A stretch of 64,000 nucleotides of DNA from contig OY756968.1 in NCBI GenBank assembly GCA_963580455.1, positions 7,353,544 through 7,417,543 of the forward strand, read 5' to 3'. Shown here one piece after another: positions 11,690-23,471 of this stretch (position 1 is the stretch's first letter; each line of letters begins with the position of its first letter). Both the position numbers and the translations under genes were made by a program. Under the pieces are notes generated by a model. The model searched no databases and had not been told where the DNA came from. It saw only the letters and a program-made list of their open reading frames with translations. The stretch is from Euonymus europaeus (Eukaryota; Streptophyta; Magnoliopsida; Celastrales; Celastraceae).

Positions 11690-12484
11690 TTTCCTTTAGG
11701 CCGTCATCAACAATGGGGATCGATCACAGGATAAGCTTCAATGTGGTCACAAATTCCATCTCGTTAAGGGGAGAATTTGGATTTAGTTGTGGGAATTTTT
11801 TTTTTCCTTCTGGGTTGGTAACATTGTAATCTGCTTGTAATGTTGGTTGTTGATCTTATCGGTGTTTCCAATTTTGACAAATTTTTGTTAGATTTTCTTG
11901 ATCAAGACGGAAAAAATACTAGAGCGGTATGCAAATAAGATTCCAAATTAGGATTGGCAGATGGTAGTTTTAGCTTAAGTTGGTCAAATCAGGTTAGCTC
12001 AGCTACACTTTTGCCCTTGGCGGATTAGAATTAAAGTCTTAGCCAGCAAACGGGGTCTTAACCTTTTAAACATCATGGTTTGTTGAAATATATCATCTAA
12101 GTGAATAAAATTTCACTTGACCGACTTTGAATATGTTTAGGATTGATAAGGCTTGAGATCTAGGTGATGATGATCCATTGAGCTCATTGGCCATCCCCAG
12201 CTCCCCCTGGCATTTCTCTGGAAGTTTGTGGAGTCAAGTTATATTGTTTGTAAGTCCGATCCGATAATCTTTCTGTGATGCTTATTTTCCACTTGTGAGT
12301 CTCTCCAAATGCAGTTTATGCATGCTCCTTGTACATCACTTGTTAGTTGGATACTTGTATTACGTTTACTCAATTATTGCCTGTTTTAGTTGAAGGATTA
12401 TCTGTTACAACATATTAACAGACTGCACACTTCATTTTCCTTTTATCCTTGTGCTTATACGTAGTTTACTGTGATCATCTGCAG
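11690..12484. other. non-coding stretch before the RING exon
   Basis: No gene or clear transposon is seen in these 0.8 kb. The last bases (ctgcag at 12479-12484) form a splice acceptor for the RING fragment, so at least the right part is probably an old intron of that gene. Confidence 0.4.
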
Positions 12485-12624
12485 ATTGCATTGGTTCAAC
12501 CTTCAATATAAAAGGTGCAATGAAATGCCCCAATTGTCGCAAAATTGAGAAAGACCAGTGGCTTTATGAAAATGGATTACTGGATGGGGCTCCTGATTGC
12601 GCTCACCATTTCAGAGTAGCCTAG
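12485..12624 (+). pseudogene. exon fragment of an RFI2-like RING-type E3 ubiquitin ligase
   Basis: The translated exon reads DCIGSTFNIKGAMKCPNCRK and goes on IEKDQWLYENG. This closely resembles the end of the RING finger of the plant RFI2-like family, where CPNC supplies the last pair of zinc ligands and the phrase continues IEKGQWLYANG. It follows a proper acceptor (CTGCAG) in phase with a split first codon. After the ENG the similarity fades and a TAG occurs at 12622-12624. No preceding exon with the first RING cysteines was found in the interval back to the Copia LTR. The fragment is therefore a relic, not a working ligase. RING proteins of this family attach ubiquitin to target proteins. 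Confidence 0.72.
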
Positions 12625-13369
12625 ATCATGAAGGTCTTCATCATGCATCCAGTAATCACAGTAAACACTTTCTTATTAAACATATAAGCAACCAAGTTTT
12701 GGTTTGGAGTTCTAATTATCGGCCAATCTCTCGTAGGCCATATTTACGATATTCTTCGATTACTCTCTAATTCCATCTAATATATCTTATTAATCTTTTT
12801 CTTGTAGACCTTTGAGAAGAAAAAGTGAAGTTATTTGAAAGTTATTTTTGAAGGTGATGTACTTTTTAGTATGTAGCTTAAACCCTTTTATTCTTTAAGA
12901 AACACAATAGGAAACCTACGAACAATGAAGCTTTCCTGAGTTAGATTAATTTTCCTTAGCTTAGTTTTTTTTTTCAAGGTATTTTAAACAAGTCGGTCTT
13001 TCTTCTTTGGAAAAGTAATTTTTTTGGAGTTAACTGGTGTCCATTTGGCAGCTTAACTTGGTTTCCTTCATCTTTTGAGCAAGTATGACTGCACATATTA
13101 TTGTTTTTAGATTCAAGGACAACACTTCTCCTGTGGCATGACCGGTTATGAGGTCTCAATTTGCAGCCCGTAACAGTGTGCCTATTTCTTTTAATTAGCA
13201 AGAAACAATTATATTATAGTTCCCCATATTTTTATGAGTGAAATTTTTTGCTCCTCTCTCTCCATTCTCCATTACCTACTAATTTGAAAGTTAATTTATT
13301 TATTTTTAACAATCTGGGTCTTTTATTCTTGCAGGGAAGCGGAATTTTCATCAGTTGGATGTAAAGTTT
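12625..13369. other. non-coding stretch between the RING exon and the second Copia
   Basis: I see no open reading frame or terminal repeat that can be assigned here. It may contain decayed downstream parts of the RING gene, but no conserved protein segment is visible. Confidence 0.35.
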
Positions 13370-13803
13370 TGATGGTGTTTATGATTTGAAGATCACTCAA
13401 GTTGAAAGAAGAAATGTAGAGAAGAAGAAGAGATGAAACACAGTAGTTTATGTAAAGCTTTTGATTATATTCATTTCATGTTATGCAAAGCAACAACAAT
13501 TACAAGAATTTATACAAGTCAGTGACAAAGATCACTGACTTGAGATGACAACGGTTACAAACTTGAAGCAACAATTTTAAATCAAAGAATGGACTAGGCC
13601 TAATGTACATGATAACACTTGACAAAAGCCATACTTGATAAAAGTACATAAAAACCATCCTCCACAAGGATCAAAGAACAAGACTTAAGTCCAGCCCAAT
13701 TCTTCATGAAAAAAGAGTTAGGGAAAGACCAAGCTTTGTAGATACGACGAACAAAGAGGAATTGCAGAGGAGACAGAAGGAGACGACGAAGATAAATCTA
13801 TCA
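13370..13803 (-). repeat. 3' LTR of the second Copia element
   Basis: A stretch of about 434 bp has ends TGATGG and AATCTATCA directly after the polypurine tract on the minus strand. The inner end is well supported by that tract. The outer end at 13370 is inferred from the TGAT/ATCA symmetry alone, and the target duplication cannot be checked because the 5' end of the element is missing. Confidence 0.55.
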
Positions 13804-15770
13804 CCCCCCTTAAGTGGAGCATGGTCTAATTGTTCGAGTAAGGTCAACTTGGAAGTAAGAGCACAGAGGTGATATGCTGGCAAAGCTTTGGTGAAAATGT
13901 CTCCTGGTTGTTCATCTGATTTAAGGTGAGTCAAACTAATCAATCCATCTTGAATCTTATCATGAGTAAAGTGAAAGTCGATCTCAATATGTTTTGTTGT
14001 TTCTAGTCTAGAAGACTAGATTGTTAGCGATGTGTATTGCTGCCTGGCTATCACAATGAAGTAGCATAGATTTCTGGAATTTAATCTTCAATTCAGTGAG
14101 TATATTGGTTAACCAGGTTAATTCACTAGTGGTCGCAGCAATAGCCCAATATTCATCCTATGTGGATGATCTGGATATTGTTTGATGTTTCTTTGATGTC
14201 CAGTAAATCAAGGAATCCTCAATTTTAACCCAAAACCCTATAATAGACCTTCCTGTATTGATGCAAGATGCCCCATCAGCATAACAGAAAGCTCTCACCT
14301 ACATATTGTTAGTTCTAGGATAGAAGAGTCCTTAATCAGACCCTTTAAGAAATTTAATTATCTTATGTGTAGCATGCATATGTATGTTAGTAGGAGATTA
14401 CATAAATTGACTCAAATTGTAAAAAAAAATGTGATATAGTACATCAACATTCCAATTAGTCTTCTGTATTGGTATGGATCTTCTAGAAGTTTACCAGAAT
14501 AAGCTGAAAGTTTGACATTAGTATCTGTGGGAGAGTTACTAGATTTAGCATTCTGTAAACCAGTGTCTTGTAATAGGTCTATGGTATATTTTCTTTGACC
14601 TAAAAGGAGACCAGTAGGAGTGTAATTAATCTCCAGTTCTAGAAAGTATTTGAGTTTGCCTAAATCTTTAATTTTAAGACAAGTGCCTTCCACTGCTTAA
14701 CTTGGTTAATCAGATTGATGTCATTCCCACCTAAGGCCATGTCATCAACATATAAAAGTAGAATTACAGTACTGTTATGTTGTTGATAATAGAACAAAGA
14801 GTAATTTAACACATAGATAGACTTCCTTAATCTACAAACTAAATTAGGATTTTCTGTCTTAAAACCATGTGGGATTTTCATATAGACTTCCTATTGTAAA
14901 TCCTCATTTAAAAAGGCATTATGTGCATCTAAATGATACCTTTTTAAATATCATTTAGATGTAAAACCCTGGGCTACTAATCAAAACCATCAGTTTGGTT
15001 AGAACCCTGAGCCACTAAGCGAGCTTTATACCTTTCTATTGAACCATCAGAATGATATTTAATTTTGTATATCCATTTGTAACCTATGGCCCTTCTCCCT
15101 TTAGGTAAAATGGTAAGCTCCCAAGTATTATTAATTTTAATTGACTAAAGTTCTAGATTCATGGCTTGAGACCATTTTGGATCTTTAATTGCTGGATTGT
15201 ATGTTCTAGGTTTCCAAGAAGTAGTTATAGATGCTATGAAATGATCATGAGCTGTAATAATAGAAGCTGAATGATGAATGTTATGAGAATGAAATGCAGC
15301 AACATCACAATGATAATGATTTAAGTATGCAGGTGGTTTTCTGGTCCTAGTTCTCCTATCATGTAAAATGTTTTGAGTTTGAGTTAGTGCAGGTTCAGCA
15401 GTTGCATGTTCATAAGAAGTTGATATTTTTGTTTGATTGTGTATGGTTTTGAAAGGCAATTCTTCTTAAAAAATGTAACATCTCTTGAAATGAAGACTTC
15501 CTAAATTTTCAAATCCAATAATCTATACACCTTTGTACCTGTAGGATAACCTAAAAATACAGAGGCAGTGGCTTTATATTAAAATTTGGAAGTTGTAGGT
15601 CTATTGCTCTTTGCAATGCAGTAACAACCAAACACTTTGAACCTTGAATAGTTTACTTCTTTTTTGTACAACAATCGAAAAGGTGATTTGTAATCTATGG
15701 TCTTATTTGGTAATGTATTTGTTAGAAATACTACTGTATGTATGCAAAAAGACCAAAAAAATTTATAACC
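13804..15770 (-). pseudogene. pol: copia pol fragment, degraded
   Basis: Recognisable pieces on the minus strand, in order: the integrase end with FGCYCIAKSNRPTTSKF and FLGYPTGTKVYRLLDL (15.7-15.5 kb); a hinge region around 15.46-15.15 kb ending KDPKWSQAM; RT around 14.88-14.41 kb with LLLYVDDM (the YVDD active site), LGKLKYFLELEI and the YRRLIGMLMY block; and the RNase H end with LTHLKSDEQPGDIFTKALP near 13.93 kb. The pieces are separated by stops and frame changes, for example near 15480, 14890 and 14050. The protein would reverse-transcribe and integrate element RNA. This copy is dead. Confidence 0.85.
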
Positions 15771-15910
15771 TCATTTTAGGACCTCTAACTCACTCACATA
15801 CCAAAATCTCATATTCTTCAATCTAACTTATATATGTATCAGAAATCTACATTCTACTTTATTATTCAAGGTTAAACATGCTAATCTCATCATATATTAC
15901 TTCTCATGGC

Positions 15911-15988
15911 TAGGGGTCATCATTTGGCTCGTGGGCCTTGACCCGATCACTTCGAGCATGTGCAACCCGAAACCCGAAAATATAACAC

Positions 15989-16039
<51 letters not shown>

Positions 16040-16206
16040 ATATGTGATATATATAATATGTATGTATGTATGCATATATATATATATATTTAGTATTAAG
16101 CTCTAGCCCAAAAGTCCAAGCCCGAGGCCCCACTTATTAGCCAGAATTAGTTGGGCCAAGGGGGGGCTTGGGCTTACCAAATTGTCCGGCCCGATGCCGA
16201 CCCCTA
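15911..16206. mobile_element. hAT-type MITE with internal palindromic microsatellite
   Basis: The 296-bp element has ends TAGGGGTC and GACCCCTA and is flanked by a perfect 8-bp target duplication, ctcatggc at 15903-15910 and 16207-16214. The 8-bp duplication and TAGGG-type ends are standard for the hAT superfamily. It encodes nothing. Its centre (15991-16089) is an (ACAT)n-(AT)n-(GTAT)n run that can fold on itself. Confidence 0.88.
15991..16089. repeat. palindromic compound microsatellite
   Basis: An ACAT repeat is followed by an AT repeat, then by GTAT/TATG repeats, then AT again. The ACAT and GTAT runs are reverse complements, so the whole forms an imperfect hairpin. It sits inside the hAT MITE at 15911-16206. 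Confidence 0.9.
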
Positions 16207-16475
16207 CTCATGGCAACCCATTCTTAATCTGAATAATCATATGCCAAGAAATTTTTTACCTTGAACTGGTATTTGTCAACCAATCAACAAAATTAACTTC
16301 TTCTTAATTTAGTTCTAAACTCACAATTGAACCTAACAATACAATATATTTAAAGTTTAATTTGAGTTATTGAACAAGAAAATACTCATTCAAAAACCCC
16401 AAACTCATTTAATTCTACAATCAGAGATTACCTCAATCCTTCTTTTATAATCAAATGAAGTGAGCCACTCATTAA

Positions 16476-16828
16476 GGCTGTGTTTGGAAGGAGACTTGGA
16501 AGGAGGCTTGGAAGGGTTTCGTTTTTAATGAAACCCCGTTTGGTTGGAAGTTTCTTTAGGTTTCGCGAAACCTTCCAAAACCTCCTAAAACCTCCATCTC
16601 AAAGCAAATGCGAAACCTCCAATTTGAGGGTTTGAGGAGGTTTTATTATAAAATAAAAATGAAAAGACAAAAATAACCTCATGCCCAACTTAAAAAAATC
16701 TTATAAAACTTCTTTTTTGAAACCTCCTACCAAACAAGGTTTTATGAAACCTCTTAAAATCTTATTTCCTAAAACTCCCTAAAACCTCATCTCCCGCAAC
16801 TTCCCGAAAGCTCCTTCCAAACACAGCC
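16476..16828. mobile_element. PIF/Harbinger-like MITE
   Basis: The 353-bp element has perfect 18-bp terminal inverted repeats, GGCTGTGTTTGGAAGGAG and its complement. The flanking triplets are taa (16473-16475) and tac (16829-16831), a decayed 3-bp duplication. It is non-coding. Internally it repeats short blocks such as GAAACCTCC/GGAGGTTT in both orientations, so it can fold into a long hairpin. Confidence 0.8.
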
Positions 16829-17110
16829 TACGTCTCCTTATCAGCTGGAAAAATTCGCGAGAGGGTGATGGTAATGAGTTTTTCCCTCTTTTGTAGGAGA
16901 AGAATTGAGTGATGACACATTTTCCATATTTCTTTTTAAATCCTTAATTTGTAGTTTTTTAATATCTTTAACCCAAAACACTTTTAGGTGTTCTTTTAAA
17001 TTCTCGTGACATGTTCTTTTTATCCTACAACTTTTTTCATTTAATATTAAATTCTTATCAAAAAATTAAAATTCTTATTTATTTATTTTTCAAGACAGGT
17101 ATTACACTAA

Positions 17111-17332
17111 TGGTGCGTTTAATAAAAGAGTAATAAATAAGAATGTAATGTATTACTAGAATAATTATTACCCACATTTTTTCATGGATAACCATTAAAC
17201 TCAAAATATGAAGAAAAAAATTGCTTAAAAAATTATCTTGGTAAAATATACATTCTTGCCAAATATGAGTATTTACTTATCCATATATTTTTAATTATCT
17301 TTGTAATTATTACACTCCTACCAAATATACCC
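17111..17332. mobile_element. small MITE, probably PIF/Harbinger (Tourist-like)
   Basis: The 222-bp element has imperfect inverted ends (GGTGCGTTTAATAAAAGAGT against GGGTATATTTGGTAGGAGTG). It is bounded by TAA at 17108-17110 and 17333-17335, as expected for a 3-bp target duplication. It is rich in TAATAA motifs and has no coding content. Confidence 0.6.
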
Positions 17333-17499
17333 TAAATATATTATTTGCCAAAGCTACATCCATGATGTCATTGTATTTTCGATTAAAAAAATCAAAATTG
17401 AAAAACTCGAAACACATTGCACTGTCTGGCCATCATTTTAACGATCATCACTCCCAACAAAACCTTTTAGGATTAGATCTCTAGACACAAAGCACATCC

Positions 17500-20400
17500 G
17501 AGTTTTTTTTAAAAAAATTAATTTGACAAATAACAATGATTTTTTTTTATTTGTAAAAATAACAATATACGTCATTTCCAATGGCGTGATTATCTTTGTG
17601 ATTTTTAGAATCACGCTATTGGTAATATCGTGATCAATGTTCCAAAGATTTCCATTAACTACGCTATTCATACCACCGTATATATATTTCTCATTTAAAC
17701 ATGCTATTCTAAACAGCGTGATTAAGAAAGTTCTATTTTTTTAATTAAAAAAAGTAGTTGAAGCATGATAAAACATAAATATATAGTTAAAACATCATAA
17801 ATATATTAACTAAATAGTAGTTACAAGAGTAATAGTGTGCCTGACATACGTGTCTAAAAAGACAATAAAACAACATATAACTAAATTCTAAAGACCGGTC
17901 CGTCGTCTTCTAATACACGTAGGTGGTGTGGTTGACGGACCGGCCTCGTCATCATGGCGTCAATGAGGTACCTAGCTGCTAACCTCAATTTGGTGTAGTC
18001 GATGACCTTCACCAACATCATTTAGGATGTCACGACAAGTGCAAAACCAGGCTTGCAATGCAATAATAGTGGACTCAAGTACAACATCTCGGAATGCAGC
18101 TAATGCTCATCGAGCACCGATAAGTGCTGTCAATGCCTATAAATGATACTATTTGTCAGTATTTTTTGGGCAAAAAGAAGTAAATTTTAAATGAATTGTA
18201 CTTACCATGTAGTAGAGAGTATTACCATAAGGCTCAAACTCCAATACCGGCTGACGTGGAACACTAGTCGAAGGACTAATAAAACGTCTAGTGATAGTGT
18301 TGTACCACTGCATGTAATCATCGATACTAGTATATACCTCTCTATCCTCGTAAACCAAGATTTGTCTATGCTCAGTCCACTGAGTGATCCACTTATGGTG
18401 GATCACTGCCCAATCCACGTCCCCGCGCCCTCTCCTAGTCTGGTCGTGCAAGTGATCTATTGTATCCACTGGCTTTGGTATATGATGTGGCCGACTAAAC
18501 TGACGTAGCACTCGCTCCGGATAATGAATCTCAATGACCTCAAAGCATATAAATGGAACGATACATTACCACAAAAGACTACCTTCCAAGCAAATATCTG
18601 ACACACTTAGCAAACGCTTCGTAGTGTATGGTGTTCAGACGACTTGTATGTAAATGATGACATTAATATTTGAGAAATAAAATAATATTAAGAAGGATAA
18701 CCACAAATTATATATACCTGATGAGGGAGTTGTCCATCTAGCTCATCGCGGGCGTAAATAAGTATCTGTCGAGGATTATTGACAAACATCTGTGTCCCTC
18801 TCCGTCTATATAAATGCATGACATGATCATTAGTACATATGCATTTAAGAAATTGGAAAATTTTCTAATTAGAACTTACCTCACTCTCATAGGGGGTAAA
18901 GGGTCATCTCTAACAAAATCATCATTTGGTGGTGGACCCATAGCACGAATCTCAGGATGACATATGTGTAACCTCTCCAAGGACCACAATTGTAGAAGCA
19001 GAGTACAACCCTCCATCTGTCTAGTCCCACTCAGACAACCTCGGCATAAGTTCCTGTATAGGGTCGCGAGAACTACGCCAGATCAGCAATATCGTCTCAT
19101 CTGCTGAAGATCAGCAAGCAGTGGCAAGAAGTGAAGAGGAACATTGTCACCTGTAGTCTGAGTGAACAATATGCTTCCAAACATGGTCATATGTAACCTC
19201 TAGTATACTACATAAGAACCTCCTCCGGGGGATAATCACCTTGGGGATGTCCAACCTCAAATGTCTCAGCCAGCCATCTCAATGAAATGGAGGCACCCTC
19301 CTGATACTCTGGAGGTGGTATAGCACCCAAAAGTTGTAGCATGACTGCATCCCAATCATACATATCTGATCCAGTAATAGGAAGCCCGTGGCCCGGCAAC
19401 CCAAATAAAAGTCCAACATCTTCTAGTGTTATTGTCATCTCTCCCACACGTAGATGGAGGAATGAGTCTCGCGTCTCCAACGCTCAACCAGTGTAGTGAG
19501 TAGTGCATGATCCAACATGATATGCCCAACTTGTGTCACCTCGTAAAAACCATCCTGAATGATATAAGGCCTAACACGCGAGTGACAAGACCATAGCTTG
19601 TGATGCCTGAAGCGCATCACAAGACATGTTTGATGGCCAATCCATATGTCCTCAGACCGATGACCCTCATGCAAGCGTAATAGGGAGGGATCCATTGGAT
19701 CCGGATGCTGATCTCTTCTAATCTATCCAATCGTATCCTGTCCTCGACCCGAGGAACGACCACCTCTAGTGGAAGAAATGTGACCACCTCTAGTGCGCAC
19801 CATATATGTACATCACAAAAATATTTATATTTCAACTTATATAACAAAAAAAACAAAATCTACTTTATGGCGCAATGGTCACCTAAAATTAAAATTTACT
19901 TTACCAAACTCATCACAAAAAAAAAACAAAAAAACCAAACAAAATGTGGATATAATATCAGGGAGACCACAAATTGGGACCACAAAACCTCAAAATTATC
20001 CCCACAATCAACACCATCGGGACCACAAGTGCCTCAACCGATCCAACAATAATCAGTAATAACAAAGATTTTTTTGGATAATTGCATACATACCCAAAAA
20101 AAACATACTAGAGGTTGTAGATCTGCTCGTTGGAGGTTCTAGCTCGCCTGAGGTTCAAGATCTGTTCATCGGTGGTTATATAGCCGCTCGCCGGAAGTTC
20201 AGTATGGTACAAAGCCACATCTAAAGAGTCGACGAAAGTGAGGGTGAGGTGGATGGGTCCAGTTTTTAAAAGATTTATTTTCGGTCACGCCTTTCAAAAA
20301 AATATGACTCTTTAACATTTTATGACACACTATTGGAAACAATGTGTCTTTTGTGAAATTTTGGGACTTATAACACGCTATTACCAATAGCTTGATTCTA

Positions 20401-20531
20401 AAAATCGTAAAGGTAATCACGCCATCAGAAATGGCGTGTATTGTTATTTTTACAAATAAAAAAAATTCATTTTTATTTGTCAAATTAATTATTTTAAAAA
20501 TGACATTTTGATAAATATAAAAAAAAAACTC
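17500..20531. mobile_element. Mutator-like element with long TIRs carrying a plant-mobile-domain gene
   Basis: The 3032-bp element begins GAGTTTTTTTT and ends AAAAAAAACTC. It is flanked by AGCACATCC (17491-17499) and AGCAAATCC (20532-20540), a 9-bp target duplication with one mismatch, diagnostic of MULEs. The long inverted repeats cover roughly 17500-17640 and 20395-20531. Both contain the phrase ATTTGTAAAAATAACAATA followed by a copy of TGGCGTGATTA and AGAATCA. No transposase is visible; the only gene-like content is a broken PMD sequence. It ends about 316 bp before the HIG1 start codon. Confidence 0.85.
18149..19695 (-). pseudogene. plant mobile domain protein (MAIN/MAIL-like), degraded
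   Basis: PMD proteins are a plant family that includes MAIN and MAIL1, which act in genome maintenance and silencing, and many transposon-borne relatives. On the minus strand the N-terminal part opens with MDPSLLRLHEGHRSEDIW, continues to LLTTLVERWRRETHS, and then needs a one-base shift near 19460. It resumes with VGEMTITLEDVGLLFGLPGH, GLPITGSDMYDWDAV and LRWLAETF. Further pieces are out of frame around 19.1-18.9 kb. A C-terminal block at 18511-18149 (LRQFSRPHHIPKPVDT ... GRGDVDWAVIHHKWITQW) is also typical. Introns or indels separate the blocks. The gene fills most of a MULE with long TIRs, so it is a transposon-borne PMD copy. Confidence 0.8.
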
Positions 20532-20540
20532 AGCAAATCC

Positions 20541-20856
20541 ATCATTTATTTGTCAAAAGCCGCCCAATGCCAACGAAATCCACCATCACCATTTGACCTG
20601 CCCGATCGAGGAGTATCTAACCCAACATTTGGTGGGCTGGAAATGCTTGACCCAAGTTTGACCGGGAACGCGTTATTTTGACCCGATCATCTTCTTGCCT
20701 CAATTTTATTTAAAAAGGAATTCTTGCTAACAATTTGTATTTGTATTCTATTTTACTTGCTAGTTGCAATAAACGAAAACCACATTTGGTAGAATTCAGA
20801 GCACAAACCCACAAGCCCTCCATCTGCCATTCTCTTCCTCTCTCGTTCTCTCAAAC
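20541..20856 (+). promoter_or_regulatory. promoter and 5' leader region of the HIG1 gene
   Basis: This short interval between the MULE target duplication and the HIG1 start codon must contain the core promoter and leader. The part next to the ATG is pyrimidine-rich (TCTCTTCCTCTCTCGTTCTC at 20831-20850), usual for plant 5' leaders. No unambiguous TATA box can be assigned. The MULE insertion fixes the maximum size of the undisturbed proximal promoter at about 0.3 kb. Confidence 0.5.
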
Positions 20857-22560
20857 ATGGCGGATTCGAAGACCAAGATTCAATCTATCAGGGAATGGGT
20901 CGTTGACAACAAGCTTAAAACCGTCGGTATGCTCGTCTTCCATTTCTGTTTCTACTTTCTAGTAATTTTAATTTTTTATTTCATCAATTTTTAAGGATTC
21001 TTTTTGTTTGTAATAAAGGGTGTCTATGGCTTAGCGGTATTGCGGGTTCCATCGCCTACAATTGGTCCCAGCCTGCCATGAAAACCAGCGTGAAGATCAT
21101 CCATGCAAGGTAAACTTTCGATCTATGCCCTATGATTCAACAGGTTTTATCCTAATTTTTTGTGATATTTATTTCGTTTTTAAATTATTTATATGTTTTT
21201 ATGAAGTCCAACAAGTAATCAAATTTGGCATGTGTAACGCTTCCAAATTGTGGCCAAACGATGGGCAATTTATGATTTCGTTTGTTTTGCATTTGATAGC
21301 ATCGATTTATTATTAGCCCTTTATTTCTTGATAATGGACTCCAAATACTAAGGAAATCCAATTTTTGTGTTAATAAATCCAAATTTCAGGACCTTTCCTT
21401 GTGAAATATGATTTCTTTGATATTGTTTGGTTAAATTAAAAAAAAAAGCCCAATTTTTCTCCTCTTTATGCATGATTTGGGGTTCTATGTTATGGCCAAA
21501 TGTATAGGGCATACACTTATTGCATTATGCATGCCCTTAAAGGTGCACTAATTTGGTTTTATAATGATCTAGATTAGAATTGTGTTTTTAAAATGCATGG
21601 GGCATAGGATCTGGTATGAGAAGAAAGGTAAATAACGCTAATAAAGGATGGATGGAAGTATTTACTTCAAAAGTTGTCCCTCTACCCCTGTGGGCCAAAC
21701 CTTTTTTGGTCTGAAAATATTCAAGAGAGAACAAAATAAATCTTGAATTGTGCTGTGTTGAATGTGTTTGTGAATCTTGCTTAATTTACTTCTAGATAGC
21801 ATGTGGTTTAGGTATGGTTTTCCATGGTACCTGGTCTTTTTTTTATATATAATGAAACTCATCCTTCATTATTTGAAGAAATTTTTTCCCACATAGCTGA
21901 CACATCTGGAAAAGGGATTTACTCATGTTTTTTTTTTCTTGTGGCATTTTTATTGCATCTTAGCACATCTATTTTGAACCAGAGTTTTAGCCCTAAGGGG
22001 CTTTGAAGTTTGTATAATGCTGTGAAGCAAACTTTAAAATTGCTGAGATCCTGTAAGCATCTCTGTCATTTAATCCCTGGTGGGTGCATGGAATATCGTA
22101 AGCCTTACCTTCTCATAACTCATGTCAGGTAAGCGTGGTATGCTTTACAAATATGGCATCCCTTACTTTGAGAAACATAAAGCCTAGAATCAGTATTGCG
22201 AAAAGCATGAGATTGATGCCTATGGTCATTCTAGATTTATAGGTCGTCCTTCTGAGGTTGTTCCAACAGATGTGACAATGCATTGCTCTTTTCTTTTGGA
22301 AGGGGCAGGAGTAGATTGACAAAGAACCAAGAGAATAAGAAAAGTCATATATTTCCTTGTAACTATGCTCAAGTCTTTTTTGCTTACAATTCACTGATTT
22401 TTTTATGTGCCGAGTGTAATTCAGGTTGCATGCTCAGGCTCTCACCCTGGCCTCATTAGTTGGTGCTGGAATGGTTGAGTATTGGGACAACAGTAGTGGA
22501 GCCAAGGCTGAGCGACAAGCGAAGTTCCTCCATGCTAATACGTTCTCTCACAAGGAATAG
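20857..22560 (+). CDS. HIG1 domain (hypoxia-induced) family protein, three exons
   Basis: The exons 20857-20926, 21019-21109 and 22425-22560 join in phase to give 98 residues. Donors are GTATG (20927) and GTAAA (21110); acceptors are AAAG and TTCAG. Plant HIG1 proteins are small inner mitochondrial membrane proteins related to the yeast Rcf1 group, linked to cytochrome oxidase assembly and to low-oxygen response. Seen here: a charged N-terminus (MADSKTKIQSIREWVVDN), a first membrane segment (VGCLWLSGIAGSIAYNW), a connecting loop with the HxRx3Q signature (HARLHAQ), and a second membrane segment (ALTLASLVGAGMVEYW). The tail is hydrophilic, ending SHKE. No lesion is visible, splice sites are good and length fits the family, so I read it as a working gene. 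Its 1.3-kb second intron is AT-rich and holds no recognisable element. Confidence 0.95.
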
Positions 22561-23471
22561 ATAGTTCGTTCTGTGGCCGGTTTCAGTGGCCGATTTGTTA
22601 AGCTGTATCCTATAGGGGATACTAGCAATAATATATTGGGGACAGGCACAAGTTTTATTTTTTTAACCTCATATGGCGATGTTGAGCTAGAAAATATAAG
22701 TGAAATTTACAGTTGGATGTTATCAACTGTCTAGAGATTGAAGGAAACATGTTATTACATTAATTTTTTCGAAAGCATTCTTTTATTTTCAATGATGTTG
22801 CCTGTGTAAGGATTTGTTCTTATCTTCCATGAGCTTTTGTAGATTTGTTGGATTCAAAACATGTGCTTGCGTTCCTCTTGCAGTGTTATAAAAATATGAC
22901 TGTGTCGGTCAGTCGGACCGTATAACTAGTGAACCGATCACATGTTGCCATGGTTCTATCAAGATAATCGGAAATAATCGGGAAAATCTTTTGATTTAAT
23001 TAATTTATTTTTTTTTAAAAAGAAAGACTAATGGAATCGGTAATATTCGGCTGGATTTTTTAAGAAAGCTTTAAAATGATTAAAAATTTAATTTTTTTTA
23101 AAGAGTGATTGTTATAAAATATGAACTTTTGTAATTTGAACTTTAATTTGGTTATTGATTGAAATCTTGGTTTATATATATTGTTAACTGATAATTTATG
23201 ATGTGAAACTTGATTTTCACATGTATTTGATGTATTATTATTTATTCGATATATGATATGAACTTGATTTTCTAACATCTCACATTTTTTTTATGGATGT
23301 TCTTATAATATTTATTAAAATATTTATTTTTTGTATTATTAATATTTTATTTTTTAATTGAACCTGCGGTTCGATCGAAGAAAGAGTAGAGGACAATGAA
23401 ATTATTAAAAAAACTCAAATTTATTTGAGACTTACTTCATCGTAAGCTTCCTTGATCATAACCCCTCCCGC
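22561..23471. other. HIG1 3' region and AT-rich spacer
   Basis: The first few hundred bases should contain the HIG1 3' untranslated region. Beyond about 22890 lie short GGTCGGACCG/GAACCGATC-like phrases and, near 23360, GAACCTGCGGTTCGATCG, reminiscent of decayed repeat ends. No coding sequence is seen. Confidence 0.4.

Larger units (their letters stand above)
13370..15770 (-). mobile_element. Ty1/copia retrotransposon, 3' part (integrase end, RT, RNase H, 3' LTR)
   Basis: This minus-strand Copia element keeps its 3' LTR (about 13370-13803, ends TGAT/ATCA) and a G-rich polypurine tract at 13804-13813 (minus strand TTAAGGGGGG). It runs back through RNase H and RT to the integrase C-terminus near 15770, where similarity stops. 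It is unrelated in position to the first Copia fragment, which is a 5' part. Confidence 0.82.
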
